A DNA stretch of 64,000 bases from Monomorium pharaonis (GCF_013373865.1 NC_050470.1:17115244-17179243); one strand, 5' to 3'; positions 13,354 to 24,821 are shown, numbered from the stretch's first letter. A program made the numbers and translations. Notes: generated by a model not told the origin, from the sequence alone.

Positions 13354-14740
13354 GAGCAGGTCAAATTTTTAAAGCGTGTTTAAGTTTTCAAAGAGTAAAA
13401 TAATATGTATAAAACAATTTTCAAAGAGTGTTTAAATCGAAACGTAATAGTGCAAAAAAGTTGCTACGTTTCAAGCAATCACAAAAAATTTTTAATCAGA
13501 CAATATCTTCAGGTCGCGCATGACGTTCAAATTTTGAAAAGTTTAACTAAATAAGTTTTTTATGGAAATTATAAAACAACCAAAAATGGTTAAATTGTAA
13601 TTAAATTTGATTTGTGACAATGTGTAATAAGCCTATCAAACAAAATATCTACCATAGTCCAAATAGCTACCTCCAAAATGCTAGGGATGAGTGGTCGATT
13701 TTCTCTACAAATGGTGGAAATTGTGAAAACACTACATAGTGGAGGTGTGATACAAAATAAGAGAAGCAGACGAATCGGAAAGTATTAGCCTTCCACTTTT
13801 TCACACTTTTTCTATTTATCTCTTATATCTTCTCGTTTATCAGTACTGTGCAACTCTTTACCCGTTCGCACATAATTTAGTTTAGTGGAAAAGAATTCAC
13901 CACCTAAAGATGACTGCACTTTTGTCTTTTAGTCTTGCTTTATTAACTGGAATATGTTTCAAAATAAAAACTTTAAACACTATTTTGCGCTTATTCGAGG
14001 AAGTTTAGGTGAAAATTACCAGAACAAAATTTTTTTGTTTTTTTTTTCTATAAAATATGAATCTGCAATGAAACATAGGCGTTGCCATCGAAAAAAACAA
14101 TTTGAGCCTTATTGGGCTGAAAATAAACCGTAAACCCAAAATTTAAGTAACTCATCTGATGGTCCTCTTTTAACTCTCAACTTTCACTTGAAAGTTTTTT
14201 TTCAAAAATACATTGCTTTCGAGATATTTTGATGTTTATGCTGAAATGGCTAAATATGTTCCGACCCAAATCAAGTACAGAATTTATAGGATCCTAAAAT
14301 TTAACCATCTAGAATACCTATTTCAAATGTGATTTGCCTACTAGTAACGTTAGTTTTTTTTGTATCACTTTTGCAATATAAAACGATCTCTTGTCAGGTA
14401 GTTGAACTGCAAAATTGTACTGTAATTATACTGTAAAATTAATCACAAAAGCGGCATATAAGGTGTGGGAATCAGAAAGAAGAAACGACTTCATTAGAAC
14501 GACTTTGCTTTCTCGCTCTCAAATGCCCAAATTTGAAAATAAGTCACAGTTCAGTGTATTTTCAACCACATCACAGAAGTGATTTTTCACGTCCAAAGTA
14601 TGGTTAGTTGAATGGGAAAGGCGTGGGAACTCTAAGTGCAACCACCTTCACGTTCTGAGTCATTAAACTAAATTATGTGCAAACTATTAACAAAAAAGTT
14701 TTATAAAGACGACACATAATTATTCAGTACAGGAGTACAT
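13352..14740. other. Unassigned repeat-rich stretch
   Basis: A 25-bp inverted repeat containing GCACATAATTTAGTTTA pairs 13868-13892 with 14664-14690 and may bound an element of about 0.8 kb. No coding region is recognised. Confidence 0.35.
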
Positions 14741-15039
14741 CACATGGTTTTGCGACTTTCCACGAATAGCGAGTCCATTCCCTCCCCCTGCTTATAGAGC
14801 GAAACGACGTTCACGCCTGTATTTTACCACAAGGGTTTGCGACTTTAGATTTAAAATTGTAGCCAAATAGCAAATTAAAAATGTTTGGGTTAGGAAAAAA
14901 TATGGGACTTTGAGAATGACCGAACAATGAACTGAGAATGTTGTGATTGATGTGTGTATACTACAATTCTATCTATATAGTGTCAGATAAAATCTTTTGA
15001 AGGTCACTCAGGAAAATGACCTTGATAATGTCAAGGTCA
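14741..15039. repeat. Two CACATGGGTTTGCGACTT copies and a TCAAGGTCA unit
   Basis: Copies of the 18-bp motif lie at 14741-14758 (CACATGGTTTTGCGACTT) and 14828-14845 (CACAAGGGTTTGCGACTT). The 14780-14900 segment is also closely repeated at 60275-60400. A TGACCTTGATAATGTCAAGG unit is at 15017-15039. Confidence 0.65.
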
Positions 15040-15631
15040 TTGGAGCTGCCTCCCTTAAACTGAATAATTACCCCATTTTTTTTCCCAAAATAAGTAACAT
15101 AATTAAATAGAAGTATTTATACTGTAAAACGTTTGTATAAAACATCTTTTGATATTCTGTTTAGTTGACGAGATATATCGAGAAAAGGCAAAAACTCTCA
15201 ACTTTTAAAGGGTGGTTTCAATCCTTTACACCGTTTTTGAGCACCAACGAAAAATTTCTAAATTCATGTATTTACTCCCTCTACATTTATGCCAAGTTTC
15301 ATTAAAATCTGAATTTTCGAGTTTGCTTGTTAGTAAACGTGACAACATCAACAAAAGAGGTTAGATCGCGCGCCGTTTAAAATATCACTTTGAAGATCAA
15401 TTTTTTCACTCGGTCTCTTTCCTCTTCAGAAATGCTTTTTTGCTTTCGGAAACGTTTTTTTTTTATTAGAATCGTGAGGACGGGCCCATCTGCAACATTT
15501 AAAAAAAAATCGGACATCGAGTGAAACAACCCGCTGCACGTGCAGTCAGTCCTTTGTGTGGCATAGCCACATCTAAATACTATACTAACCAAACGAAAGA
15601 ATGTACTCGCTTGACTAGTTTGGTATCGACA
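15040..15631. other. Unassigned sequence
   Basis: Mixed-composition DNA with no recognisable gene. It may be the remains of a larger TE that carried the repeat unit to its left. Confidence 0.35.
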
Positions 15632-15772
15632 GTACTATTTTAACGACATGTCGGTATTTTGATACTTTGTCACTAGTATCGTTGCGCACACGTCATATTA
15701 TATATAATAAAGAAACTGCGCAACGAAAATACAGTAACAGTACCGATCTGTCGTTAAGAGTTATAGAATAGG
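15632..15772. repeat. Palindromic MITE, second copy of the 2472 family
   Basis: The left arm TTTTAACGACATGTCGG...CGTTGCGCA pairs with the right arm TGCGCAACG...TCTGTCGTTAAGAG around an AT-rich centre, and the right end reads TTATAGAATAGG like the family member at 2472-2597. Confidence 0.65.
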
Positions 15773-16366
15773 ATTATTGGAATATACTATCGAAACATTG
15801 GAAACATACAGTAATGCGAAACATCTTGTATGAAACAATTCTATTTTACATATTTGCTAAATAAAATATAATTTTAATTTGATACTAATGTTATTTCTGT
15901 GCATTCAATAAACAATTGATAGGCATTAATATTAAAAAGCCAAGCTTCAATCATTGGCTAGCGTTTAAAGATGTAGTCAGTTAATTAGAGAAGTATAGTA
16001 CAAAAATAATTAAAGCATGTATTTATAGGAATCAGAATAGCGAAACATTAGAAAGATGTTCAAGAAAACGAGACGCGGGTATGTAAAGAAAAGGGAAACC
16101 GGAAGAAAAGGCAATGCACGCGAGAGTTAAGAAAAGGAGGCAGTAAAGAATTTCATCTCATAAACACTTGGAGTGTGATACACTGGTGTTGAGCATATAT
16201 ATCAAAGCGCCGAGGGTGCAACAAGGGGACGCAATCTCACACCATCTTGGCCAACTTCGGTTCCTCTTGAGATGACGGTGACGATGGCAGCGGCGGCAAT
16301 GGTGACAGGAAAGGCGTTTGTTTGTCGCTGTTTGATTCGGTATTCACGAAGACAGCTTTCACTTAC
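15773..16366. other. Unassigned; GC-richer from about 16040
   Basis: AT-rich until about 16040, then GC-richer single-copy-looking sequence with CG dinucleotides. No TE similarity noticed. Confidence 0.35.
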
Positions 16367-16474
16367 GTGCCGCATACTGAGATTAAACAGATTCGAAAAT
16401 GTCCCTAGCAATCCCGGCGGCCATTCGCCACTGCCCGACACGATGTTAACCAACCCTTTTTTTCGTGACAGCAT
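16367..16474 (-). CDS. Possible short coding exon (unrecognised)
   Basis: On the minus strand an ATG frame of exactly 36 codons (16474 to 16367) ends directly before GTAAGTG, a strong 5' splice-site match. The segment is GC-rich compared with its surroundings and is followed by an open frame if unspliced. I recognise no domain; the peptide begins MLSRKKGLV. No second exon or promoter was found, and a 76-codon frame on the plus strand overlaps it, so chance is quite possible. Confidence 0.2.
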
Positions 16475-16684
16475 TTATATTCTTTCAAGAGTACGCACGT
16501 GATTTCATGCATGCGCTCTCTCATTGATTTCACGCTTGTTCCTTTTCTACTTGACCTAAATTTTAAGAATCTCGTATATTTCCGTTCTATGTATAAAGAT
16601 ATTCCTACTTAAAATGAGATTACAAAAAGTTTCTTACATTATAAATGGAAAGAACAATTTTGCAGAAATATATAATAATTAAAT

Positions 16685-16687
<3 letters not shown>

Positions 16688-16735
<48 letters not shown>
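16688..16735. repeat. (AT)n microsatellite
   Basis: Pure AT dinucleotide run. Confidence 0.95.
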
Positions 16736-16739
<4 letters not shown>

Positions 16740-17689
16740 GACAAAGCAACTATATTAACATTACATTAGGCTGATAAGCCATATTCTGACCTGACAAATT
16801 AATGCATTTCATTGTAAAAAAGTAACCTGCTTGATTGTTGTCATCGAGAACAGTTTTTGCAACAAATTACGCGCGATGTATATGTAATAAAGCATTTCTT
16901 TCCTTAAATAATTTAGTTCGCTGTTAGTGTACCCATTAACTACAATTAATGGATAGTGATAATAACGAATAATAGATCTGTTCATAAATGCCTTATTGTA
17001 TCGATCAAGTGTATGACTAAATCCATTAAAGTATTACTACGTGATACATTTTATAAAAGAAAATTTTTGGTCAATTACAATAATTGCATGTAACGTGTTT
17101 CTTTCTTCAAATAATTTTTAGTTATCGAATAATGGACGAGTAGTAATTAATCAACCTGTTTATAAATCACTTAAATGCATGAGTGAATCGAAGAGCGTAT
17201 TCAGAAGTGATATAAGTAAATGAGAGGTGAGTATGTATGAGGGGGAGAGAGGAGAGAAAGAAAGTGTGTGTTTGTGTTTGTATGTGTGTTTGTGTGTGAG
17301 AAGCTATAATGCATGCCATTGCCAGTGATTTAGCGGCTGGTACTTTATGTAATCGTCCACGTCGAACGGTGAATTGCGCCACCCCTGCCTATCTTCTGTA
17401 CTCATCCCGCAATTTGCTATTTTCTTTTATAATTCAAAAAGTAAGCTTCAAACAAAATTTTCGTAGAAAAAATCGTCTTAGAATTAATTGAAAAATACTT
17501 CTTTTCAAGGACACTTGGGTTGTTCTGAGTTACCCTGTATAACATTTACGTGTGTTATATTACATTTCTGTGTAAAACTTTAACCTTAACGTTATTTTAC
17601 TATTAATTGGTGTTTACTACAGAGAATATAGGATCCTCTAGATGGAAAGATCCAGATGAAAATCTAGATGGTTATCCATGTGTATATCC
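16736..17689. other. Unassigned sequence
   Basis: Contains a GT-rich patch near 17260-17300 and a GC-richer patch at 17300-17400 with a 60-codon ATG frame that I do not recognise. Otherwise AT-rich. Confidence 0.35.
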
Positions 17690-17841
17690 ATATAGATTTC
17701 CATAAATTTTAGATAGTTTTGTATGAACTTCCTATGGTTATCCGGATGAAAAACCATACTAAAAAGATGAAGGTGGAAATCTATATGATTGTCCACCCAG
17801 ATAGCACATAAATATATATTACATATACGATGTATATACAT

Positions 17842-18142
17842 CTATGGATATTGAATGTCCATTGGATATCCACGAGAATTTAATATTCAATGTATATTTA
17901 ATGTATCTTTGAATTGACTCCAGCAGAGATCTATTTCACATCCATAGAATATACATCCATACATCCTATGTATATCATATGTATATTTTTAATGGACGTT
18001 AATGTATTATACATAGGATGTATTATAAATGCATAGGATGTATGGATGTGAAATAGATCTCTGCTGGAGTCAATTCAAAGATACATTAAATATACATTGG
18101 ATATTAACTTAAATTCTCGTGGATGTCCAATGGACATTCAAC
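17842..18142. repeat. Large palindrome, arms of about 130 bp
   Basis: The left arm (about 17842-17990, with GACTCCAGCAGAGATC) is mirrored by the right arm (about 18010-18142, with GATCTCTGCTGGAGTC). The centre near 18000 is AT-rich. Confidence 0.85.
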
Positions 18143-18466
18143 GGGAGCACCGGGTTAGTCCGAGTACCACGGTCCGATCGTCTGCAATGAGGCAGGATCC
18201 CGATGGAGCCTCCCGAAGGAGTTCTTGGAAGGTCACGAGCTCACTTGGATCGAATATCAGATTCCAAGGTCCTTGTGAAACTTCACCAAAAAAAGTCGCT
18301 TAGTATAGGCCCGGAATGAGCTCGCTATACGCGGCGTAAGAAGCTTGGAAGCTGGAAACTTAGATTGGACTCTCTCATCGTGGGTGATCTCCTTATGTAG
18401 GCCAACGCTGTCATTTGACTTACGAGTTGGAGCGCCGCGCTTTTGCCTAGTGGCGGCCGCGCGCAC
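18130..18466. other. GC-rich block of unknown origin
   Basis: Composition changes sharply to GC-rich between two AT-rich repeats. No frame is open through the block and I recognise no TE or RNA. It could be cargo captured by the surrounding element. Confidence 0.4.
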
Positions 18467-18800
18467 TATCCATGAAAGATATCTTTCTAGATATTTAAAA
18501 ACGAACACGTGTGTATGTACATAAAATATACATATAATGTTCGCCGGTAAACGTATTTACCAGATCCATGCAAGAATGTTCATCGGATATCCATGAAAGG
18601 TGTCTTTCTGGATATTTAAGAAAGAACATGTGTGTATATACATAGAATATACATACAATGTTCGCCGGTAAATATATTTGCCGATCCATGTAAGTATGTT
18701 CAACGGTTATACATAAAAAGGTACATTTCTGAATATCTATTGATGTATATAAATTAATATACGTACAACATTCGTATATAAATATACGTGTATGTTCTTT
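18467..18800. repeat. Tandem repeat, about 120 bp period
   Basis: Units start at 18467, 18589 and 18708, each opening with TATCCATGAAAG-like or TATACATAAAAAG sequence. The first two share AATGTTCGCCGGTAAA. The third is diverged and partial. Confidence 0.85.
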
Positions 18801-19336
18801 ATTTGTATATTTATATCATAGATATGGATATACTATGGATGTCTATAATATGTTCATTATATGAATATTTTATGTTCGTCTATATATATGTGTATAATAT
18901 CCCGTATATTCTACGCACATTCTGAATCAATAACGGATATCCATAAAATATCGTGTGCTATCTGAGCATACTATATAACCATATGTATTTCCACCTATAT
19001 CTTTTTAGTATGGTTTTCCATCTAGATAACCATACGAAATTCATACAAAATCATTTAGAATATATGGGAATCTACATACATGTAGTAAGTCACGTAACGG
19101 AAAAATAAAAACACTTTTATTATACAAATCGGATCCAAGCTATCGATTAATTCTATTAAAAAATTAATCAGTTCAGTCATTAATTGAGATGCGATAAATA
19201 ATCTACGGAATCTCGCAAACAGCGTCTTGCGTACAAGAAGCAGCGGTGGAGCCTCGCTGCGCGTACACTTGGCGCGAGGCACTACCGTGCCCCTTAATAT
19301 TAAAAAGTAAAAAAGTAGCTAGTATTATATATTATA

Positions 19337-19751
19337 CAGGGTGTCCCAAAACATGTGAGTCAACGCTCGTAAAAAGATAGAAGGGATCGAGATAAACATA
19401 AAAGTCCAATATTATCTTGGGTTAGGTCTTGGGTTAGGTCCACCAATAATCGAGGTATTAATTTTTTAAATTATGCAAATGAGAGCGCGCCAAGGGAAGA
19501 GCTTCATCCCCTCGAGCTATAACATGGAAGAAAAAATCTATTATGAATGTATGATAAGCTTTCATTAATTTACTGTTCACAATTACGATAGAAATTAATT
19601 AGATTTGCAGATTCCATACGTTAATATCTCGATTATCGGTGGACCTAACCCAAAACAATATTGGACTTTTATGTTCATCTCGATCCCTTCTACCTTTTTA
19701 CGAGCGTTGATCCACATATTTTAGGACACCCACATATTTTAGGACACTCTA
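19337..19751. mobile_element. MITE with long TIRs and TA duplication
   Basis: Inverted arms of about 150 bp share AACGCTCGTAAAAAG, GATCGAGAT and TAAAAGTCCAATATT and begin CAGGGTGTCC (left) or TAGAGTGTCC (right, reverse complement). TA lies at 19335-19336 and 19752-19753. A short direct repeat containing CACATATTTTAGGACAC is doubled at the right end. TA duplication points to the Tc1/mariner superfamily. No coding sequence is present. Confidence 0.8.
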
Positions 19752-19753
19752 TA

Positions 19754-20253
19754 TAAGACGTAAGTATATAACTTATAAGTGTATTTTCATTTGTTTATAA
19801 CGTCAACCCAAACGTTTCGATTTACTTAATCTTTTTCAACAATTTTATTAACGGTAAATAAAATAATGATGACATATATATTTTAAATATATATATATAA
19901 TATTTCAAATAATTAAATATATAAAACAGTAAATATTGAGTGGTTACAATTATTCTAGGCTGTCACATCTCTTTTTTTTAAATGAAACTGTCACACTGGG
20001 TCACCGTGACCCAAAGCAATATTCGATGAGCTACAGTTTAAAAACTAAATGTCCAAAATTTCTGAAAAATTCTGAACTAAACTAACTAAAGTTCAAATAT
20101 AGAAAAATATATTTCAATTATAAAAAATTAACATTTTAATTACTTTGGTTTTAAAAAAATTGTAGAATACAAAAGTTTTTTTAAAATCACATTTTGTTTA
20201 AAAAATTATTTTTTTTTAAATATTCTAAGCTAAAAATTGAGGATTATACTCTT
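19754..20253. other. AT-rich DNA, nothing recognised
   Basis: No gene or clear repeat boundaries are visible between the two elements. Confidence 0.5.
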
Positions 20254-20822
20254 CCCAGGTAGCAAGGTACCGTATAATTGATGGCATTTTATGACGAAGC
20301 AGACGTCATAAGATAACGTCTAAATGTCGTAAAACTGACGTACATTTGTCTCATCTTAACGACGTCATATATTGACGTCAAAAATACGTCATTATTTTCA
20401 TATTATTGACTTCAATAATATAAAAATAATGACGTATTTTTGACGTTAATACATGACGTCGTTAAGGGGATTCTGGAGTGCTTTTGAAATTTGATCGAGG
20501 TCGATAATATAGAGTCATTCATGCACATTATTAATAAAATTTCATATGTACTTCATGTATAAATTTAAAAATTCTCTTCCAGAATTAAAGTACACATATT
20601 AATATCAATCTATGAATTGAATTTTATATTGAGAACGAGACAAATTTTTATTATATTGCTCTACTTATCGACTTTTTACGTGTGCATAACCTAAATTTTT
20701 GGTTTTTCATTTTCCAATTTGTGAAATGTGAATTTTTTTCTAGGCTTCTAATCTTACTTTTAATTCAACGATATTATTCCTGAAAGTTTTTTCTAGGGTG
20801 CGACGTCATTACTTTATACATA

Positions 20823-22113
20823 TTAGGTGTACAACTTTGCTTCCACCGTTTTTTTTTCGAAATTCGAAGCTTTATTGTGAAAAACTGGTTATACATTTAC
20901 GATTCAAAGTATTGTCCATCTCTGGCCACTACTTTCTTTTATCTTTCTGGCAGCATACGAATCCCGCGTTAAAAAAACTGGTTATCTTTTGAAACGATTC
21001 ACGGATCAATTCAATTTTTTTACTTCTTCATAAGAACGGAAGTGCTGGTCAGCCAGGCCGTGTGTCATTGATCGAAACAAGTGATAGTCAGAGGGAGCAA
21101 TGCCCGGAGAATACGGCGGGTGGGGTAAAACTTCCTATTTCAACGTTTCCAAGTATGTTTTGACGGGCTTTGCGACATGGGGTCGAGCATTGTGATACTG
21201 TAAAATCACTTTATCGTGTTTATCGTCATATTGCGGCCATTTGTCTTTCAGGGCTCGGCTCAAACGCATCAATTGCTTTCGATACCGATCACCTGTAATT
21301 GTTTCAATCGGTTTTAGTAGCTCATAATACACTACGCCGAGCTGGTCCCAGCAAATACAGAGCATGACCTTGGAGCCGTGAATATTCGGTTTGGCTGTCG
21401 ATGTGGAAGCATAGCCGGGAAGTCCTTATAATTTTCTGCGCTTGGGGTTACCGTAATGAACCCATTTTTCGTCCCCAGTTACAATACGATGCAGAAATCC
21501 CTTCAGTTTTTGCCTTGCAAGCAGCTGTTCACAAGTAAACAAACGCCGTTCAACATCTCTCGGCTTCAACTCACGGCACCCAATTTCCTTACGTCTGAAT
21601 CATTCCCATGACTTTCAGGCATTTTGAAATGGTTTGTTGAGTCACTCCTAATGTTCCTGTCAATTCTTCTTGCGTTTAACATGAGTCTTGATCAAGTAAT
21701 GCCTCTAATTCTGCATCTTCGAAAACCTTCTCTCTTCCATCGCCATGTCGGTCTTCGACGTCAAAATCACCGTTCTTGGAGCGTTGAAACCACTCTCAGC
21801 AAGTTCTTTGACTAATAGTGGCCTCACCATACGTATTTGAGAGCATTTGATGAGCCTCAGCCGCAGATTTCTTCATATTGAAGCAAAAAATTAAAACCTC
21901 CCGCAAATGATGAGAATTTGGCTCGTAAGCTGACATTTTTAATCAAGAATAACTTTATGATGCAGACACAAATCGACTAATATTTATTTCGATGGCGTTA
22001 TGTTTACAAATGCCTGAGCTTATTGTATGATGTCTATGATCTATTTATTTCGACCACCACTTACCGCTACAGCGATCTATTGGAAAACGGCGGAAGCAAA
22101 ATTGTACACCTAA
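20823..22113 (-). mobile_element. Full-length mariner transposon
   Basis: 1,291 bp with terminal inverted repeats TTAGGTGTACAACTTTGCTT and its complement, flanked by TA at 20821-20822 and 22114-22115. The homologous solo element at 31137-31700 has a single TA at this position, which confirms the insertion. The length is normal for mariner. Confidence 0.93.
20897..21936 (-). pseudogene. Mariner transposase, inactivated
   Basis: The frame starts at the ATG ending the sense codon at 21936 (MSAYEPNSHHLREVL) and shows the paired helix-turn-helix region, then TGDEKWVHYG with the first catalytic Asp (21473-21471). The second catalytic block reads QYHNARPH instead of the family's usual HDNARPH, so the Asp at 21194-21192 has become His. 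The third block, APSDYHLF with its Asp at 21089-21087, is intact and the spacing fits the D,D34D pattern. In-frame stops occur after PKRRKL and elsewhere, and the total length is not a multiple of three. It normally would bind the ITRs and cut and paste the element at TA in the nucleus. It is dead, about 345 codons as in the family. Confidence 0.93.
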
Positions 22114-22268
22114 TATAAACTGTAGATTTTTTTGTACAAAGCAAATATTGTCATTAAGTGACTAATAAATGACAATTTTTTTTATTTATCTGAACAAATC
22201 GTACGTCGCCCCCTTCATTTTTGTGCGTACTTTAATTCTGTAAAAGTATTTTGCATTTTGTTATTTAA

Positions 22269-22565
22269 CCCTCTGCCTACACATGGGGTTACGATAACCC
22301 CAGTCGATTTTGAAATGCCCGCTACTTAAAAGTATTTAGCAAGGGGACGCTGGTCTGGGGAGAGGAAGGGATTTAAACTGTGCTCTACTTATTTCTCTTT
22401 GGGCGTTGTCAATGGTCTGAAAACAACAGAAGTAGGAGCATCGAAAGTGTGTGTTGGGGTTACGGTTACCCCGTGTGTAAGGAACGTAACAAAAAATGGA
22501 AAAGTTCCAAATTTGAAAGGTAAGTAATAGTTTTTTTTGTTCATTACACACACACACACACACGC

Positions 22566-22620
<55 letters not shown>

Positions 22621-23223
22621 TGTGTATCATTTACGCATACAGTACTTATATATATTACCAATATCGCGATCATTTTGCAAAAATATACTGCAATTGTAGC
22701 ATTACAAATTAAAAAATTTTTTTGTAACAAATAAAATGTTTTGTAATAAATATTTTTTGTATTAATAATTGTTTTTTAAATAAATATTACTATTTTCTTT
22801 TACTATTGTGTTTAAACTGCATTTATTTTTCACTAAATTTACATTACGAAATAAATATATTTTTTTAACAGAATTAAAAACTGACGATGGATTCTTAAAT
22901 TACAAATTTTCCCTTTTCCAAATTGATCATTTTGATTACTTTATCTATTTTTTTCTAATAAATACGGGCGTTTGAAAAAAAGGCAAATTTTTACAAAAAT
23001 TTTTTGTTTCTTTCTCATTCTTTTCAAAAAATCGCTTTTCTTTTAACATCTTCGACTTTTCAGCCAAGACCATCATAATTCTGAGATTTTTTCCTTTTGA
23101 TTAAAAAGAAAAGAAGTTAAAATTGATTAAATAAATTTGGAGATATAAATCAACAAAATTTGGGGGTTAGCGTAACCCCTGTGTGTAGGAATCGGGAGAA
23201 AAATAAGGTGTGTAGGCAGAGGG
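22269..23223. mobile_element. TTAA-flanked piggyBac-like non-autonomous element
   Basis: Termini CCCTCTGCCTACACA and TGTGTAGGCAGAGGG are perfect 15-bp inverted repeats, with TTAA at 22265-22268 and 23224-23227. Three palindromes of the type GGGGTTACGnTAACCCC lie near the ends (22286, 22456, 23164). A CA/CGTG microsatellite occupies 22548-22623. No transposase frame is visible. About 190 bp of its right half recurs inverted at 60837-61150. Confidence 0.85.
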
Positions 23224-23409
23224 TTAAATTCGAAAATCCAAGTTCCCAAGAAAATGTCGGTAACTCTGTCACTCCCGGATCCTCTTAAAATGAGACAAAT
23301 GTACGTCAGTTTTATCACATTTGGACGTCATCTTATGACGTCTGCTTCGTCATAAAAATGACCAAAAAATGCCGTCAATTATACCGACTTGCTGCCTAGA
23401 ACATTTGAC

Positions 23410-23540
23410 ATTGCCTAACTTCTGCGATTACCCATGCAACTTTGAACCGCCGTCGACGTTGCTTAACTTCGAAGATCATACACAACCTAGCACTTCATGA
23501 TGATCCAAGAACACTTGATACTCATGAATACATATTTGTT
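23410..23540 (-). repeat. 5S-rRNA-like SINE segment, copy 1
   Basis: On the minus strand the segment reads GATCTTCGAAGTTAAGCAACG, GGCGGTTC, then a weakened GCATGGGTAATCGC. These match, in order and spacing, the box A region (GATCACCGAAGTTAAGCAGCG) and box C region (GATGGGTGACCGC) of animal 5S rRNA genes. Divergence elsewhere is large, so it is not a working 5S gene. It fits the 5S-derived SINE type (SINE3). Confidence 0.7.
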
Positions 23541-23715
23541 ATAGTAGATCAGTTGAATGATGTCATAAATATAAAACGTGTAATTAAATAAAATTTTTAT
23601 AAATAAATATAAATTCACAGTCTTTTTTACTGATTTTTACATATGCAAAATAACATGTGGAATAACTTATAAAAATATGTTTTTGCTCTGTTCTTTTGAC
23701 AAAGCTAAATTATAT

Positions 23716-24076
23716 TCCAGACAGCACACAATATTTATAAAATATTTACAAAATATTTGTAATATTTACTTGAATATTTTATAAATATTTGTTCAAATAT
23801 TTTTGTTGTCTTAGATTTGACAGATCATAAAGATTTATCATAAATATAAAAATATTTATAAAATATTTATAAATATTTACAAAATATTACTTATACAAAT
23901 TCTTATTTTTTATTTACCATAAATATTGTATAAACTATTTAGTCTATATTTTAATTATATGTTGAATAAAAGATTTTTTCTTCATGTATATAAAATATGT
24001 ATAAAATATTTACATAATATTTTGAAAAAAATAAATATTAATAAATATTTATCATAAATAATGTGTGCTATCTGAG
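23716..24076. mobile_element. ATATTT-rich element with AGCAC termini and AT duplication
   Basis: Ends TCCAGACAGCAC and GTGCTATCTGAG, flanked by AT at 23714-23715 and 24077-24078. The interior is inverted and made of TATTTATAAA and ATATTTAC words. The same element, truncated on its right, lies at 52271-52505 in the same sequence context. Confidence 0.75.
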
Positions 24077-24474
24077 ATAATTCTAAAATATTGATTAATT
24101 ATATAAAATATTATATTAATTATTAATGATGTTGTTTATTAGTCGAGATCTTTAAATAATGATTAATAGGTTTTTGGAAGTTTTTGTTCATATATGTTAT
24201 GTTTTGATTACGTTTATATAAATTAAGAAATAAAAACGTAAAATCAAAAATATTATATTTGTTAATCAAGAAACAGGATCAAATTATGATGTCATAATGA
24301 CGTCACGGATTGATGGCGAGAAATATGATCAAAATATTATGTCATAAATACGTCATTGACATCATTATACCGCCATTTAAATGTCACGGTCGCATTTTGG
24401 TCATAAGACGTCATTCGTATCAATATGACCAAAATTTGAAGTCAAAATGACTCGTGTTTGCTACTTGGGTATAT
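24077..24474. other. AT-rich sequence, then right end of a TGACGTC MITE
   Basis: 24285-24469 is rich in ATGACGTCA-like words and ends GTTTGCTACTTGGG, the complement of the CCCAGGTAGCAA terminus seen at 20254. The matching left end was not found. Confidence 0.45.
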
Positions 24475-24610
24475 CAAGAGACACGGTAGTGGCTCGCGCC
24501 AAGTGAAAGCGCAATGCGAGACCGACCGTGTTCTTCACGCGAGTACGCGACTTGCGAGCACCCGAGATTATTGGATCTCAGAAACAGCTAAATCGATCGA
24601 TTTCTAACTA
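24475..24610. repeat. GC-rich dispersed repeat, inverted copy at 30350-30455
   Basis: ACACGGTAGTGGCTCGCG, CAAGTGAAAGCGC, GTGTTCTTCACGCGAGTACG and CTTGCGAGCACCCGAGATT recur in reverse complement at 30350-30455. The first 25 bp also recur at 19264-19291. Probably one end of an unrecognised TE. Confidence 0.65.
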
Positions 24611-24821
24611 GGCTCAACTGAAAGCTTGAGGTCGATTTGTATCAGAAAACTACTTTTATTTTTTCTCTACGTACCTTATGAGAGGAGATAACACAAAGTC
24701 GAAATGTCAAAATTTCCATGTAAGATACCATGTAAGGTCGTCGTCGTCAACCTTGTTGGCATGTAAGGGGCGAGAGAGGCAAGACGAGGAAATGTACCGT
24801 TTGTTGTAACATATAAAATAT

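Larger units (their letters stand above)
17796..18966. mobile_element. AGCAC-terminus element with CA duplication
   Basis: The ends CCCAGATAGCAC and GTGCTATCTGAG are 12-bp inverted repeats with one mismatch. CA at 17794-17795 and CA at 18967-18968 fit a 2-bp target duplication. Contents: a palindrome at 17842-18142, a GC-rich block at 18130-18466 and a 120-bp tandem repeat at 18467-18800. No transposase frame is visible. Confidence 0.65.
17690..19070. mobile_element. Foldback region enclosing a 2-bp-TSD element
   Basis: Outer arms 17690-17793 and 18969-19070 are imperfect reverse complements, sharing AACCATACTAAAAAGAT and a GGTGGAAAT block. Inside them lies an element whose ends are CCCAGATAGCAC (from 17796) and GTGCTATCTGAG (to 18966), each flanked by CA. 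The element thus appears to have inserted at the centre of an existing palindrome. Confidence 0.65.
20466..23284. mobile_element. TTAA-flanked element hosting two insertions
   Basis: Left terminus GGGGATTCTGGAGTG after TTAA (20462-20465), right terminus CACTCCCGGATCCTC before TTAA (23285-23288). Without its insertions it matches the solo copy at 31137-31700 in reverse orientation along its whole length. That copy acts as an empty-site reference and places the two insertions (20823-22113 and 22269-23223) precisely. Confidence 0.85.
20254..23400. mobile_element. TGACGTC-rich MITE hosting three nested insertions
   Basis: The left end CCCAGGTAGCAAGG and the right end CTTGCTGCCTAGA are related inverted termini. 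The adjoining 20280-20350 and 23290-23380 pair over long stretches, for example GACGAAGCAGACGTCATAAGAT. A TGACGTC-rich palindrome lies at 20346-20467. The rest, from 20466 to 23284, is a separate insertion. A related, mostly uninterrupted element lies at 25523-25928. Confidence 0.65.
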
